A program made the translations under genes and the position numbers. The notes beneath the pieces were generated by a model, which saw only the letters and a program-made list of their open reading frames with translations, was not told the DNA's origin and did no database searches. From NCBI GenBank assembly GCA_019649035.1, contig BMAT01009788.1, positions 424,004 to 460,158 on the forward strand: a DNA stretch of 36,155 nt, given 5' to 3'. Below are positions 11,108 to 22,682 of the stretch, piece by piece. Within the stretch, counting starts at the first letter, position 1; every line of letters starts with the position of its first letter. This stretch comes from Elysia marginata (taxonomy: Eukaryota; Mollusca; Gastropoda; Plakobranchidae).

Positions 11108-12394
11108 CGAGAGCGGATCATTAAGTAATGAGTGACCTTCCTGTTTGTAAATGCGCGACCTTTGGTAGTCATGTCATATATGAAAATGATCATCAGCTTG
11201 TGTGCTCTCAAACCATACGAAACATTCCATGTGATGTTGTCACTATCCATTTTATGACGTCATGAAAACATGCGGTGAACAGCTCTGCAGCAATCAAGAT
11301 GGAATTCACTAAGGAAAACATGCGTTTCTACATTTTTATGCGCTGTAAACTTGGTGAATCCGCAAACTGATCCATGAAACTTTGCAGACTGTGCCTGTTC
11401 TTATCAAACTGTTTGCCGTTGGGTAAAGGAATTCCATGAAGGTAAAGAATCACTTTCCGATTGCCCTCGTCCCGGGCGACCAAAATCATGTGTGAACGAG
11501 CAGACTATTGCTTCTATCAGGAAGGACATTGATGAAGATCCCTTTATCTCTGTGCGAGAATTAAGTGACACCAACGGCCTTTTGTATGGTACAGTTCATA
11601 CCATCATAACTGAACATCTCCGTATGAAAAAGGTATGTGCCCGATGGATATCCATTTATTAACAGTTGATCAAAAGAGAGAGAGAGAGAGTTCGTTGTAC
11701 AACGGAATTGCTGAAAATGTTTGAAACGCTTGGCCCTAAAAAGCTTTCCGACATCGTCACAGGTGATGAAACTTGATTCCCCTTCTTTATCATCCCACCG
11801 AAACGCCTCAATCGCATGTGGGTAGATGGGCAAGGAGATTGACCCGTCGTGTTGCGTCCAGGATTTCAAAGCCAAAAGAGAATGTTTACGGTATTCTTCA
11901 ATTACAGTGACCCTATTGGAGTTGACATTTTGCCTCAAGACACTACAATGACTGCCACATATTATGTCCAGAATGTGCTTTCCCAAGTATAATCAGCAAT
12001 CAATGAGCAGCAACCAAAGGTTAGCACCTCCAGGACCTTGCTTCTTCATGACAACGCAGGTCCCCATAAAGCAAGGACCACAACTCAGTCACTGCGAGAG
12101 CTAGGAATTCAAGGCTTGCCCCACCCCGCCTACAGTCCCGACTTGGCACCATGTGATTTCTGGTTGTTTGCGATTCTGAAGGACAGGCTAGCTGGACGGA
12201 AGTTTGACCGCATTCAAGACCTCGCAAAAGCAGTGAATTCAGAACTGCGGACCATACCGGAAGAAGACTACCAAGGCATGCTTTATTGCATAGAGAGCCA
12301 TGGAGAGTGTTTTGAAGGACTGAAAGTTTCATCTACGTATCATCAACAGTTTGAAAATACAGAGCAACTCTCAAAACATATTGATCCACCCTCG
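11108..12394 (+). mobile_element. Mariner-type DNA transposon, ~1.29 kb, both ends present
   Basis: The left inverted repeat after a TA (11106-11107) is CGAGAGCGGATCATTA. The right one, read on the minus strand before a TA (12395-12396), is CGAGGGTGGATCAATA. The length is typical of intact mariners. Between the ends is one decayed transposase gene on the + strand. TA duplication, inverted repeats and a DD34D transposase together identify a mariner-like element of the Tc1/mariner superfamily. Confidence 0.9.
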
Positions 12395-12406
12395 TATATT
12401 GTTTAA
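11299..12406 (+). pseudogene. Mariner transposase pseudogene (DD34D)
   Basis: It starts MEFTKENMRF at 11299. The middle reads CRWVKEFHEGKESL, then DCPRPGRPKS and RELS, a helix-turn-helix DNA-binding half. Catalytic residues visible: first Asp in VTGDET (11765-11767), second Asp in LLHDNAGPHKA (12047 region), third Asp in YSPDLAPCDFWLF, 34 residues after the second, so DD34D. Breaks: one base is missing near 11365 (K-LIHETLQTV shifts frame), a second frame change lies near 11395-11405, and there are stops at 11774 (TGA for the Trp after GDET), 11840 (TGA) and 11990 (TAA). The last 122 codons (from 12038) are open. The C-terminus IDPPSYIV is encoded inside and just past the right inverted repeat. 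It cannot make a full transposase. Confidence 0.9.
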
Positions 12407-12409
12407 ATG

Positions 12410-13530
12410 GGAATCGGAATCAGCGAAGCAATAACCTGGGTCATGGGGTGTGCATTTTCGGGGAAAGAACCTTATTGCTATGGCGCTTCATTCAGCGATT
12501 TCTAGAGCCCTAGTTGAAGTCGTTACATTAAAGGAAAGAAAGTACATGTACTCGAATTAGTGAGATGAGAAAATATTACAGACTATTCAAACCTGGACAA
12601 ATCAAGCATTTGTTTTAAATGTGAACTAAATTCAGATTACCAATTAAAAAATATATCCTTCCTATTCCTATGTAATGAAGTAGAATTTTGGTTACTTCAA
12701 TTTCAAAGTAAAATTTTTCCCGTACGTTGAAATTATGCTCACTGGGCTGTACAAGAAGAAAGTACATGTATATATTCTGTCCACTCTGGTCAATCTGAAC
12801 TCTATAAAAACTGTTAAAGATTATATAAGGCCAACATAATACTTACTAAACTAGTATACATACAACTTACAAGTAAATATTTTTGTATTTTACTATTATA
12901 GTGAATGGAATATGGATTAAAGAAAGTTGTTCAGCACGCTTACATTCATTAACTTAAAATTATGAGATCAAGCACAACAAAGTTAAAGTGGAAACAAAAA
13001 CCTCACACCTACAGACCTTAGAATTATAAAAATTTCAAACTATCAGACTTTGATTTTGGATGTTTCCATGGAATTCAGCTTTTAAGTGAGTATAACTCGC
13101 TTACGGCTTAGGCTCAAAGCTAAATAGAAAACAAAACAGAGAATTCAATTGTGCTAAAACCTTTCAACTTGAAACCAAACTTTTAAAGAGTAAATGGAAA
13201 GAAAGAAACACCTCTGGCTGTAGAACTTCAGGTAATGAAATCAATAGTTTGAGTATGTAAAAAATTTGAACAAGTTAAAATTGTTACATTTACAGCAGCT
13301 TTTGCCACACTATGCAGTGGCGTTTATATTAAAATTGATGAAAAAAACTCAGAAAAAAAAGGGCAGGAGTAACAAGCATTAAGTAGTTTTAAAAGTCTGA
13401 TAAATCTGACCACAGGAATTTGAAAACTTAGAAGAGCAAGAAGTATAGAATTAAAGCATTGACTGACTGTACTTCAATTTTCATGACATTTCTACTATTC
13501 TAGTCAAATGGGTTTCAATTTATAATTTGA
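12410..13530. other. Intergenic, nothing recognised
   Basis: AT-rich sequence with no coding frame, inverted repeat or tandem repeat of note. Confidence 0.45.
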
Positions 13531-13534
13531 TTTC

Positions 13535-13795
13535 GTAATTTTCAATGGCTCTCAATACCTCAATACCATGGATCACTCATGAATACCTTTTAAAAGGGGA
13601 ACAACAACCCTATTGTACAGCTTGTAAATGTCTTCTCACTGTAAAACACATTTTAGTGGAATGCGCAGATTTTTTGCTAAGCAGACAAAAATATTATAAG
13701 ACAATTAATATGCACACACTATTCCAAGAGGTGAAAGCCTCTCAGATTTAGGATTATCTGAAAGAGATTGGATTATATGGCAACATCTGAAGCAA
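13535..13795 (+). mobile_element. C-terminal tail of a LINE ORF2 (zinc-knuckle region), remnant
   Basis: The frame from 13545 reads THEYLLKGEQQPYCTACKC, then LLTVKHILVECADF. This His/Cys-rich block (C..C, H, C) follows the RT/RNase H region in many Jockey/RTE-type retrotransposons. A TAG interrupts after KASQI, but the same frame continues as DYLKEIGLYG, which also belongs to the family tail. The rest of the element is missing, so this is a short degraded fragment. Confidence 0.65.
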
Positions 13796-13799
13796 TGTA

Positions 13800-14780
13800 T
13801 AGAAAACTTTTAAAACTTGTAAATAGTATCTAAGATTTTTAAAACTTGGTTTTAATATATATGAGATTGGTTAGCAAGATTAAAGTATCGAAATAAACTA
13901 CAGTTGAAGAGATCGTAAGCCATGAGATCATCGTTAATGATGGACTGGGCTCGTAAAAATTTCAATCAATAAATCTCTCAATACCTAACTACATTCATTA
14001 TGAGTAGAAAAAAGCACATGATAAGGACTGTCAGCCATCATGGTCATTTTCTTATTATTTATTTTCACATAAAAGCCCCTGGGAATAAAAGAAATAAGGG
14101 CCATGGGAAGTCGTAAGGAGGGCTATTTGAGGGCTTATTCAATCCACAACTACTAAAGTGGGCTTTTGGGGAGCTTTGTGAGGGTTGGAACTTCAGGAGG
14201 GCGATTTGAGGGATTGGTGGCAAACCTGTCATTGGGATATTGTTTGGAACTTAACCATAAGAAAGGGCTAAAACCCATTTTTGATATTTTACATTAACTC
14301 TTTAAGTTTAACCATGTAATTATCTCATACTTCTGTGCGTAATTTTTCTAGGTCTAAATCTAAGCCTAGATCTACATAAGAGGTTGTAACTTCTAGATCG
14401 CTGCAAAAATCGCTAAAAGAGTTAAATTTAGCTGCTCTTGGAAGTTCAATCTACTATAATCAACTTCCGGGGTCAAACTATCACATAGTTTTATTCGTAT
14501 ATATCGTCTTTCTCTCCTTCTAAGTTATGACTATACAACGGATGCTGGCAGCGTCCAACAGTGGATATAATATAGTGCACCGGACGTTGACAGCGTCCGG
14601 CCATTGTTATAGAGTTAATAACTGCCCATTTTTAGCCACAAATGCCCTTAAATCTGAAAGGTTTACATCTTTTTCAATAGTTTTATCCAAACTAAGCCAT
14701 AAGGTTATCCAGACCTCTCACACACACAAAAAAAATATAGACATTTTCGGCATTTGAAAAAAATAAACAACAAGCCAACA
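13800..14780. other. Intergenic, nothing recognised
   Basis: It contains several TCTAGATC/CTAGATCT-type short motifs (14350-14400) and a G-rich region near 14155-14215. No supported gene. The downstream (minus-strand) part lies just past the PRDX4 poly(A) site. Confidence 0.4.
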
Positions 14781-14817
14781 AATAATTTATGTAACGACAG
14801 TTGATGATGCATCAATA

Positions 14818-16220
14818 AACTTTATTTTTATTCTTGATTGCGCAACATATAAACATAACTAGCTACAATTCAACCATTGAAATATCTGAAATTACAGTTT
14901 TCTTTTATACTGATGTCATTAACTGAACAGAACCTTACTTACCTGTTTAAATTTGTAATACAATAGTTTGCCACTCTTGGTGCAAAATCTGGAAAATTTG
15001 ACTAAAACAGTATTATTTTGTATAAATGCTGTCAGAACTACAAGATTTGTTTAGATCTTTTACTAGTTTTAGGGATATTCTTTCAACAAGCTTAACAGAC
15101 ATAGAGGTGTGTACAACATTTTAGGATGTACTTACATTCCCATGCACCAAATTCATACATTTTACACATAAAATTTGCATACCCCAAACCACAAAACATG
15201 TACATCAAAACTAAAATCTAAAATTGCACTTGGAAACACTTTCATTTTCTTTACTCTTTTCCACATTTTTAATAAGCTAATTAGTTTCCTCACTATTTCC
15301 ATCTACTCCCAACTCAACTGTAAACACAACTGCAATGCCATGTTCATGATTAATGTTTGTAGGCCTGCTTAATGCTGTCATGCATTGGTACACAGCTGTT
15401 GAAATAAATTATGGAAAAAAAAACCAACCACAAAGTAACTTTAAAAAAAGCAATGCAATGATAGACAAACACCAACACCAGCTAAATGCTGAAAAAAGTT
15501 AACAAGACCTTTTTCACAAATTTAAAAATATGAAATGAACAGATGACAAATTTAATAAAAAATGTCATTCACTAAAAATGTTCATAGATATAAAAAAATT
15601 ATTTAATAGTTTGGCACATGTATGGCCTGTTTATATCTATTCAAAATTGATCATACATGAATTAAATCACAAAAAAAGAAGAACTACCAATATAACCCAA
15701 AAGAGGAATTAATTCACAAAACTTTAATTGTGATGTGAGAGAAAAGAAAATGTCTTTATAAATCTTTGCACCATAACTCTCAGCTCAATAAATCAAATCA
15801 AAATTGTAATAAAAAAAAGATAATTGATCACATGATAAAAAAATCTTATAGAGAAAAAGGCAAGATCATCAGTTGTGCAGTTGGACACTGATTGTTAAAC
15901 ATGATATCATTTTATCTTAATCATGAGAAACACAAATTTCAAACTCTGTTTATCATTTTTCTAAACCCTTTAAAATTTAAAAAGAATTATAGAGTGTTAA
16001 AAAAAGTTGGAGTGGACAAATTTAAAGTCTAAAATGAAAGATATAACTTTCTCAATATGAAAAATGTTCAGCTCAACATACTTGCAAATATCTACCATTT
16101 ACAACAATATGTAACAGAAACCAAAAGAAAAATTTTGAATAATGGTGCATGTGAACGATTATTTTTCTCAAACTAAGAGAGACAAATGAGGATTTCTATT
16201 TTATCTGAAAAATTTTAAAA
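14818..16220 (-). other. Probable 3' UTR of PRDX4
   Basis: This non-coding AT-rich sequence lies between the PRDX4 stop codon and a paired poly(A) signal on the minus strand. Its ~1.4 kb length fits an animal 3' UTR. No open frame or known element was found inside. Confidence 0.5.
14821..14832 (-). terminator. Poly(A) signals for PRDX4
   Basis: On the minus strand the sequence reads AATAAAAATAAAG, two overlapping-type AATAAA hexamers. About 40-60 nt downstream is a GT-rich stretch (TTTGTTGGCTTGTTGTTTAT), as expected for a cleavage and polyadenylation site near 14800. Confidence 0.55.
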
Positions 16221-19200
16221 CTACAATTCTGGTTTTTGCTTCTGGAAATACTGCTGAGATTTCTCTGGGTCAGGAATAATCTGAAAAAAAAATTTATTTC
16301 ATTAAGAACTGAAATACTAAGATTAATATAGAGATAAAAGCCTGAGAAAACCACTTCTGAAAGAGCTTCTTTGACCACATGAAAAAAAATAAACATCTCA
16401 TAAACTAAATTGGATGGCGGTAATGTGAGCTTTGGGAAAAAATATACAAAGCTTTTCTCCAATCTTTATTCTAAAATCAATAGAAAAACTTTCAAATTTT
16501 ATCAGAGAAATGTGACAATTTATAGAAATTTCAAAATGCTAGAAAGTCAGAAAAATTCATTGTCAAAATATATGAAAAATACTATACCTCACTCAGTCAT
16601 ATAAACTGATTGCAATAGATGAGTACAACTTTATACTCTGTATAATTATAGAAGACATACTTCATATTAACATTTCATATTTTAATACTATAAATATGCG
16701 AGACTGAATGTGTTTCTAACATAGACATATTTTTTAAAATCAAATTGGCATGAAGACAAGTATCTATTACCACATACCGTATCACTTCCAGGCTTCCAGC
16801 CTGCCGGGCACACCTCGCCATGTTTATCTGTGTACTGAAAAGCTTGCACAAGACGCAGAGTTTCATCTACTGACCGTCCAACTGGCAAATCATTCATGGT
16901 GATTTGTCTCAAGGTACCTTTCGGATCAATGATGAAAAGACCTCTGAAAAATGTGAAAAAAAAAATGCATGCATTTATTAGGCACAACGGGTAGGTGAGA
17001 TATGGACTCTATTACAAAATGGCTTGAGCATGAAAACTTTAACTTCAAAATTATAATTCACAACTGTATTTTTTTTCAACCAAAATTTATGTTACCTGAG
17101 GCTGTGTCCAAGATCCTGCAGGTAAACACCATATGCCTTAGAAATCTCATGGGTGATATCAGACAACAGAGGATAGTCAATCTTGCCTAGACCACCTTGA
17201 TTTCTGGGAAGTTTAGTCCTAAAAGAGATCAATAGGAAAAAAATCGTGAATATTTTATACCAAATATTAAACCTTTATGTACGCAAAAGACAGGTTAAAA
17301 AATCAAGAATCCAAACCTAAAAAAAAACCAACATTGCTTTTGCTGTTTGTTTCATAACTTGTTTAAGAAATATCATAACTCATGTTAATCCGTATGACAC
17401 AAACACTACAAGGTTTCTTCTGTCTCCAACAATTACATTTCTTTTTTCTTTCTTTCTGAAACACTTATAAATTTAGATTATATATCATATGGTGCTGAAT
17501 ATTCACCATTAAGCATTGATACTTAATTTGGACATTTTGAAAATTGCCACGTAAATTATGGTTATAATGACCCCCCCCCCCTCAACTTTAACCAATGTAG
17601 CTGAATGGTTTTCTTCATATCAAATGAAAAAATTAAAGCAAGGTTAAGTTGCAGTTTTTATACCATGCCAAATGAGTAAACTGTGAGTCCACAGAGCAGC
17701 CAACAACTGCAGCATTGATCTTCTTGAACTCAGCGATTCTGTCACTGAAGGCAATGATTTCTGTTGGGCAAACAAATGTACTGGGGAAACCAAAACAGAA
17801 GAATGAAGTGTGCATAATTCATTTTCAAAGAAGGCCATATTTAATAAGGAGATCTTAGTCTCAAGCAGTGTTTGGCATTATAGCAAAAAATGAAAGAACT
17901 AAAAGACAACCAGATTATATAATGCATGGTTTTGTTGCTTGGTTAGAAAAACCGAAAGGTTAAATTCTGACAAAAAAAACCCCACAGAATGGATTGCCAC
18001 AGATAGCTTTCTAGTCAAGTATGGGCCCTGTTTGCAAAAAGGATATACCTTTAAGATTAAAAAAAAATCAAAGGGAACAACAGGCACTAGAGGCAGTGTT
18101 ATTAATCATCTATAACCCAAACAGGCAAGCTTCACTGTGAAACATTAAGGTTTAAACAATTAAGTTGAAGTTAAAAAGTCGAAAACAGAATACGCAACAT
18201 TGAAAATTGTAAAAAGAACAAACAACAAAGTGCAAATCACTTACAAGTCTAAGGGATAGAAGAAGAAGACAAGGTATTTGCCTTTGAAGTCAGACAACTT
18301 GATGTCTTTAAACTCTCCATTGACTACAGCAGTCCCATTCCAATCTGGGGCAGGCTTTGAAACTGGAAATAATTTGAACAATATTAAGAAAAAAAACAAA
18401 AAGCAACAAAACAAACAAAATCTGGTATCTTGCAAATGGTTGAGTGTGTCACAGAAATGTAAATATGATATTTAAGTGTCTTTCATGATATTTTGCTAGA
18501 TGTGTCCTATTCTTTGTTGTTTGAGTAAAAGAAAACTAAAAGAATTGCAATAGGGGATCAATCTTTATGAATATGTATGCCTGAATTAAATAAAGTAGAA
18601 AATAAAATAAAATCATAAAATGATTATTGCATTACTGCATTGTAATTCACCTGAGCGTCAAAATCTAATCAATATCATGTGTGATGAACAAAGTACTCTT
18701 GGAGTAAAACCTGATCAGCTTTCCGAACATTTCATGGAAAATAAATACAGAACCCTATAAGATTCTTTTGAATGATTGGAAAACATGGATATACATTTAA
18801 GAAAAAACACAGAGTTTTCTTTGTTAATTTATGCAGAAAAATCATGAGAACATCTATAGTTGCAGGTGATCTTTTGAAAAACAAATTTGTCTAAACTGCC
18901 AATTTCCCTTGTGTTTGAATCTAGTATCATTGATACCTCAAACTATTCGCACCCCATTGACATCAAGTTGATCATTTGATGACAAAATCACCTTTGAAAA
19001 TGCAAGTTTGAACACGCCTGCCTTTAACATATTAATTTTTACCTGATGAATATTGAAAAATAATCTCAGCTGTATATCAATTCCAAGCGGTGTGCTTTAA
19101 CTTTTTAAAATTTCATCTTCCTTCAGATTGCAAAGGAAAATTTGATGTGGATAGATGATTATTATGAATTTCAATGTTACAATGAGATACATATAGCCTA

Positions 19201-22200
19201 TATCTTTTAAGCACAGCAAAAGCAAGGTGTCTATTTTCAATATATAAATTAAATGTAGAAAACACATCTATTCTGTATACAATTGCCCATCAATCAAACA
19301 AAAAATATGAGTTTCAGAACAACTCTAATTAAAGAAAGGTCTTCATAAAATGATACCAAAATATGAACAAGTTTTCCCATAAAAAAGTAAAACTATCTTA
19401 CCCAACTTAAAAATCTTTAATGAAGAAGAAAAAAAAATTCAGAGAGATGTACATTTGGGTTGAAATATAAGGATTTCTTGATATAAAAGAGAAGACTGTG
19501 GCTGTTTTGAGTTTATAAGCCTGACAGAACTTGACTGCTATTGATTAAATACTGCACTCAGGAGTGATTTGGACCTCTCACTCACTGGCAGCAGGTGGTT
19601 GGGGTTTTACTTGCATAAAATTACAGTCCAATACACAGATGAGTGAAAGGAAAGGCCAACAGCTGTTGGGCTTCTATTGCTGTTAGTGTTACAGGAGGCC
19701 TATTAATTTATAATAGCCCTATTAATTGAATATGAAGAAAACATGTATAATCAACAGAAGTAAATCTGTGTATGGCTAAAATTACCAAATACAAGACAAA
19801 TCTTGCTCATTTGCAGTTGGAACACTGCCTACATCACACAATCGAGAAAAAAGAATGATATCCTTTATACTTTATCAGGCTCATGATTATTTAATATACA
19901 TGTCCCAATGATTTAAAACCACCAGACCCGTTTTGACAATTAAAAATAAAACAAACAGGATTGGTCCAAGAGCAACAAAAAACTATATAGGACTACTGGG
20001 CCCAATATCTGCGATTTTCTCAATATGTCAATACTTAAGTTAAATTTTAAAATATCAATTTACGACCGTTTCTCTCCTTAAAATAAAGCCTGTTAAAAGT
20101 GTTATTATTAATTAAAAGATAAAAAAATATGGTGGGAATGAATAGTGGCCCTAAAAACGTTATAATAGAGTGCCTACAAATAAAGTTGATCTTGCAAAGT
20201 CTGTCGAAGAGTCTTGATTATAAAAGGGCATCTATATCCTCTCTTCATCTGCGTTTAAATTCTATTTAAGCAACCAACCCTATGCTCTAAAGAGAGGTTG
20301 TGTACTTAAATACTGATGTAAAAATCAGTTAAATCCCCAACCTACCAAAGCCAGTGAACATCTACAGTTACATTTTCAACTAAACCAAGTAGTGGAGAGC
20401 TGAAAAGCACTGGAGCTAGGCTAGGTCCTGGCTGATGCATGACGTTATAACTTCTGTCAGTGGATGTTGTTCTAGTTGGATTAACTTCATTAACAGTATG
20501 ATCAGTGATTACCTATGCGACAGGAAATCTGCATTGAGGTACCAACATTATTTATATAATAAATTTTGAGGCTTTAGAATTACCTTTTATTTTATCAGTA
20601 ATATTTGTTAAAATAAAAATAATGCATCTCACTGCACAGGACAATTGATTTATAAAAATCAGATTGAATCAGATTACCATGAAGTTTGGACCTAGCTTGG
20701 TTGGCACCCCTGTGTGGAAATCCTTTCTACGGGTCTTTTTACTTGAACTTTGAAGCTTAGGCTAAATTTGGATCTGATTTATTAGCTGCCTTATACAGTA
20801 GTATCTGGTTAAACGCATGTCAGATAAATGCACGCTACAGTTTAACTAACACCCATTGATCGCTATGACCGATTTTTTTTCTATGATCAGTATACCCTAA
20901 ACACAAGCAACATCGTCTAAACGCACGCTATGAATGAAATCGGTAAAAGTTAGCCACTGAGACGTGCAGAAAAAGCCAGAATCACTCAGCAGGGATTCTC
21001 ATCTTCCTTTGCTGTCATCACTACAATGCTATATTTACACGTTTTGGGTTGGGAAGGCTTGGGGCAGGAGCCTGAAAGGGGAGGCTTTGAGGGTAAAACT
21101 AAAAAGGTAGACAAAGGCCTGTCGCGTGGGGATGGTTTTTGTAGATCTCTAAAGAGCACAACATGTAATATGATCATGATGTAACCGCTTCAACCATATG
21201 GCAAGGACACTGACAGGAAAACTGTTGCAGGCTAGCCTTTTTATAGCTCTTGTAGCATTCAGCTTGACCACGCCTTCCCCCTCCCTGTTGGTCCCCCCCC
21301 CCCCACCTTTTGGTCAACAAATGGTTGGATGGTTGCAATGCAATATTTGCTAAGTCAAATCAGCTTACAATTACATAAGCCATGATAAGGGTGATACACC
21401 ACTAGGTTACAAGACCAAAATGTCTTGATGCTTTTGTCTATACCTTTCCAACTTTTGTGGTCCAGAGAAACAATTTGTTTTTTATTCTCTCGTTTTCCTT
21501 TAAAGGGAAGCAACTAGATCAAGTTATTTTTACTACTTTCTATAATTGCACGCATCCCCTAAACGCTCGCTATTTGAGCCTTCCAAGTGCTGTGTATTTA
21601 ACCGGATACTATTATATAGGTAAACATTAGTATAAATATATCTCCTTTGGCCATTTGGGCTGGATTTCCGCACTGCGGTGCCTCTATTATAATTATTTCA
21701 GAAAGAAATTACTCCTCACTAGAGTCTACCCTTCATCAGTACTTAATATTTGAAATCTAGAACTAGATCTATTAAAAAATAATTCATCTTACTTCACAGC
21801 ACCCCATATTTCTAAAAATCATATAAAATTATCTTGGGTGGCACCGCTGTGTGGAAATCCTTCCTTGATTTGACTGGGTTGAGGACAGAAGTACGCCTTC
21901 ATCCTGGTATTGCCCCCTGGTGTTAAAATGGGTTATCATTGCCTTCATTTCATCTGTCTTGCCAGCAGACCAATGTTTGCATGCTACTATAGTCTAGTCT
22001 CTAGATATTATAGGCCTCTAGGGATTTTAATCCCAGAACAGAATTGCAAAAGTTTAAAGTCTCTACAAAATACAAATATGTCCCCATTACCTGTGACGGG
22101 GCCACAAAACTTACGTAGGGCCTGCTTTCATGCAGTATAATCTATACTTACTGACTGCCTGGCTCCACTGTATCGTATGTCCAGAGGTACGTCTTGTTTC

Positions 22201-22308
22201 TTGGGGATACACCTGCCCACCAGCAAAAGAATGACAAGAGTCATCATCTACTCGCTGAGCGGTAACGACGCAGATGCTCATTAGCAGAAAAGCAATCAGT
22301 TTCTCCAT
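16221..22308 (-). CDS. PRDX4: Peroxiredoxin-4-like typical 2-Cys peroxiredoxin, complete, six exons
   Basis: Exons (minus): 22308-22152, 18362-18245, 17780-17664, 17218-17096, 16943-16778, 16280-16221. All introns are GT-AG and the phases join to a 246-residue protein ending in TAG. It reduces H2O2 and other peroxides with thiols; PRDX4 is the secretory/ER member and helps oxidative protein folding. Residues 1-17 form a signal peptide (cleavage likely after VTA). Cys25 in [11 protein letters not shown] matches the extra N-terminal Cys unique to PRDX4. The peroxidatic site is Pro89, Thr93 and Cys96 in FTFVCPTE, with Arg172 in LRGLF. The resolving Cys217 is in [12 protein letters not shown] (139-142) and YF (238-239) mark a hyperoxidation-sensitive form. 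Translation starts at ATG 22308; a GTG two codons upstream is ignored. The C-terminus is KPEL. Intron 1 (3.8 kb) carries transposons. Confidence 0.97.
20523..20723. mobile_element. ~200-bp terminal-inverted-repeat MITE, copy 1
   Basis: The left end is GGAAATCTGCATTGAGGTAC. The right end on the minus strand is GGATTTCCACACAGGGGTGC. The interior aligns loosely with copy 2 (AAAAATAATGCATCTCACTG versus AAAAAATAATTCATCTTACT). It has no coding capacity and lies in PRDX4 intron 1. It is the most diverged of three copies in 2.7 kb. Confidence 0.5.
20796..21613. mobile_element. Non-autonomous pogo/Tigger-like element, ~820 bp, in PRDX4 intron 1
   Basis: The left end after TA is CAGTAGTATCTGGTTAAACG. 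The right end on the minus strand is TAATAGTATCCGGTTAAATA. Sub-terminal motifs repeat near both ends (AAACGCACGCT, AATGCACGC, CTAAACGCTCGCT), as in pogo-type elements. No transposase frame was seen; a 12-C run lies at 21293-21304. It sits between MITE copies 1 and 2. Confidence 0.55.
21662..21860. mobile_element. ~200-bp terminal-inverted-repeat MITE, copy 2
   Basis: The left end is GGATTTCCGCACTGCGGTGC. The right end on the minus strand is GGATTTCCACACAGCGGTGC; 17 of 20 positions match. It is 199 bp long, AT-rich inside, with a TCTAGAACTAGATCT palindrome in the middle. Confidence 0.65.
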
Positions 22309-22680
22309 ATTCACGCTTAAATTTAAAGTTAATGCAATGACTAAAATTAATATGAAGAAGAGGGCGTTGCCGCTAGACTTTTTAGAATTCTACTTCTAAC
22401 GCGGCTGAAGGCAGTGAACAAGGCACAGTCGCCAGTGCGTGTTGGATCAGTATCACTGTCGGCAACAAGTTCTTGGTTCGTAAAATCACAGTTGAGATCC
22501 ACGCTATGTTTTTGTGTAACCTGACACACGTAGCAAAACAGAAAAAGATTAAGGCTCAGTTTGGAACCCTTTTTATTATAAACTATTATTCTCAATTTAA
22601 AACATTTTGAGTAAAGTAAAAAATTAAAATTTTCTTAAAATTGTCCTATCATTTTTTATTTGGGTTACTAATTTTTCTCT
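22152..22680 (-). promoter_or_regulatory. PRDX4 first exon flank and presumed 5' UTR/promoter
   Basis: The coding start is at 22308. The 370 bp upstream on the minus strand should contain the 5' UTR and promoter. 22347-22595 is an open frame preceded by an acceptor-like CTGTTTTGCTACGTGTGTCAG-type stretch near 22520, so a 5' intron or an upstream gene's last exon is possible. No TATA box was evident. Confidence 0.35.
22655..22660 (-). terminator. AATAAA on the minus strand downstream of the CARD-like frame
   Basis: AATAAA (CCCAAATAAAAAATG) lies 23 nt after the TAA at 22683. That would fit a poly(A) signal for the upstream open frame, and would place a transcript end about 350 bp before the PRDX4 start. 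Confidence 0.25.
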
Positions 22681-22682
22681 TT

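Larger units (their letters stand above)
18363..22151 (-). other. PRDX4 intron 1
   Basis: The donor is GTAAGTAT (from 22151) and the acceptor TTATTTCCAG (to 18363). It contains two ~200-bp inverted-repeat elements (20523-20723, 21662-21860) and a ~820-bp pogo-like element (20796-21613). The 18.5-20.5 kb part is AT-rich with nothing recognised. Confidence 0.85.

Noticed and set aside
11561..12332. Minus-strand open frames of 141 and 103 residues
   Set aside because: They overlap the mariner transposase on the other strand, whose similarity is clear; they are antisense shadows.
22347..22595. 82-residue minus-strand frame upstream of PRDX4
   Set aside because: It probably covers the PRDX4 5' UTR/promoter. 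An acceptor-like site precedes it, but no phase-compatible upstream exon was found, so I did not call it coding.
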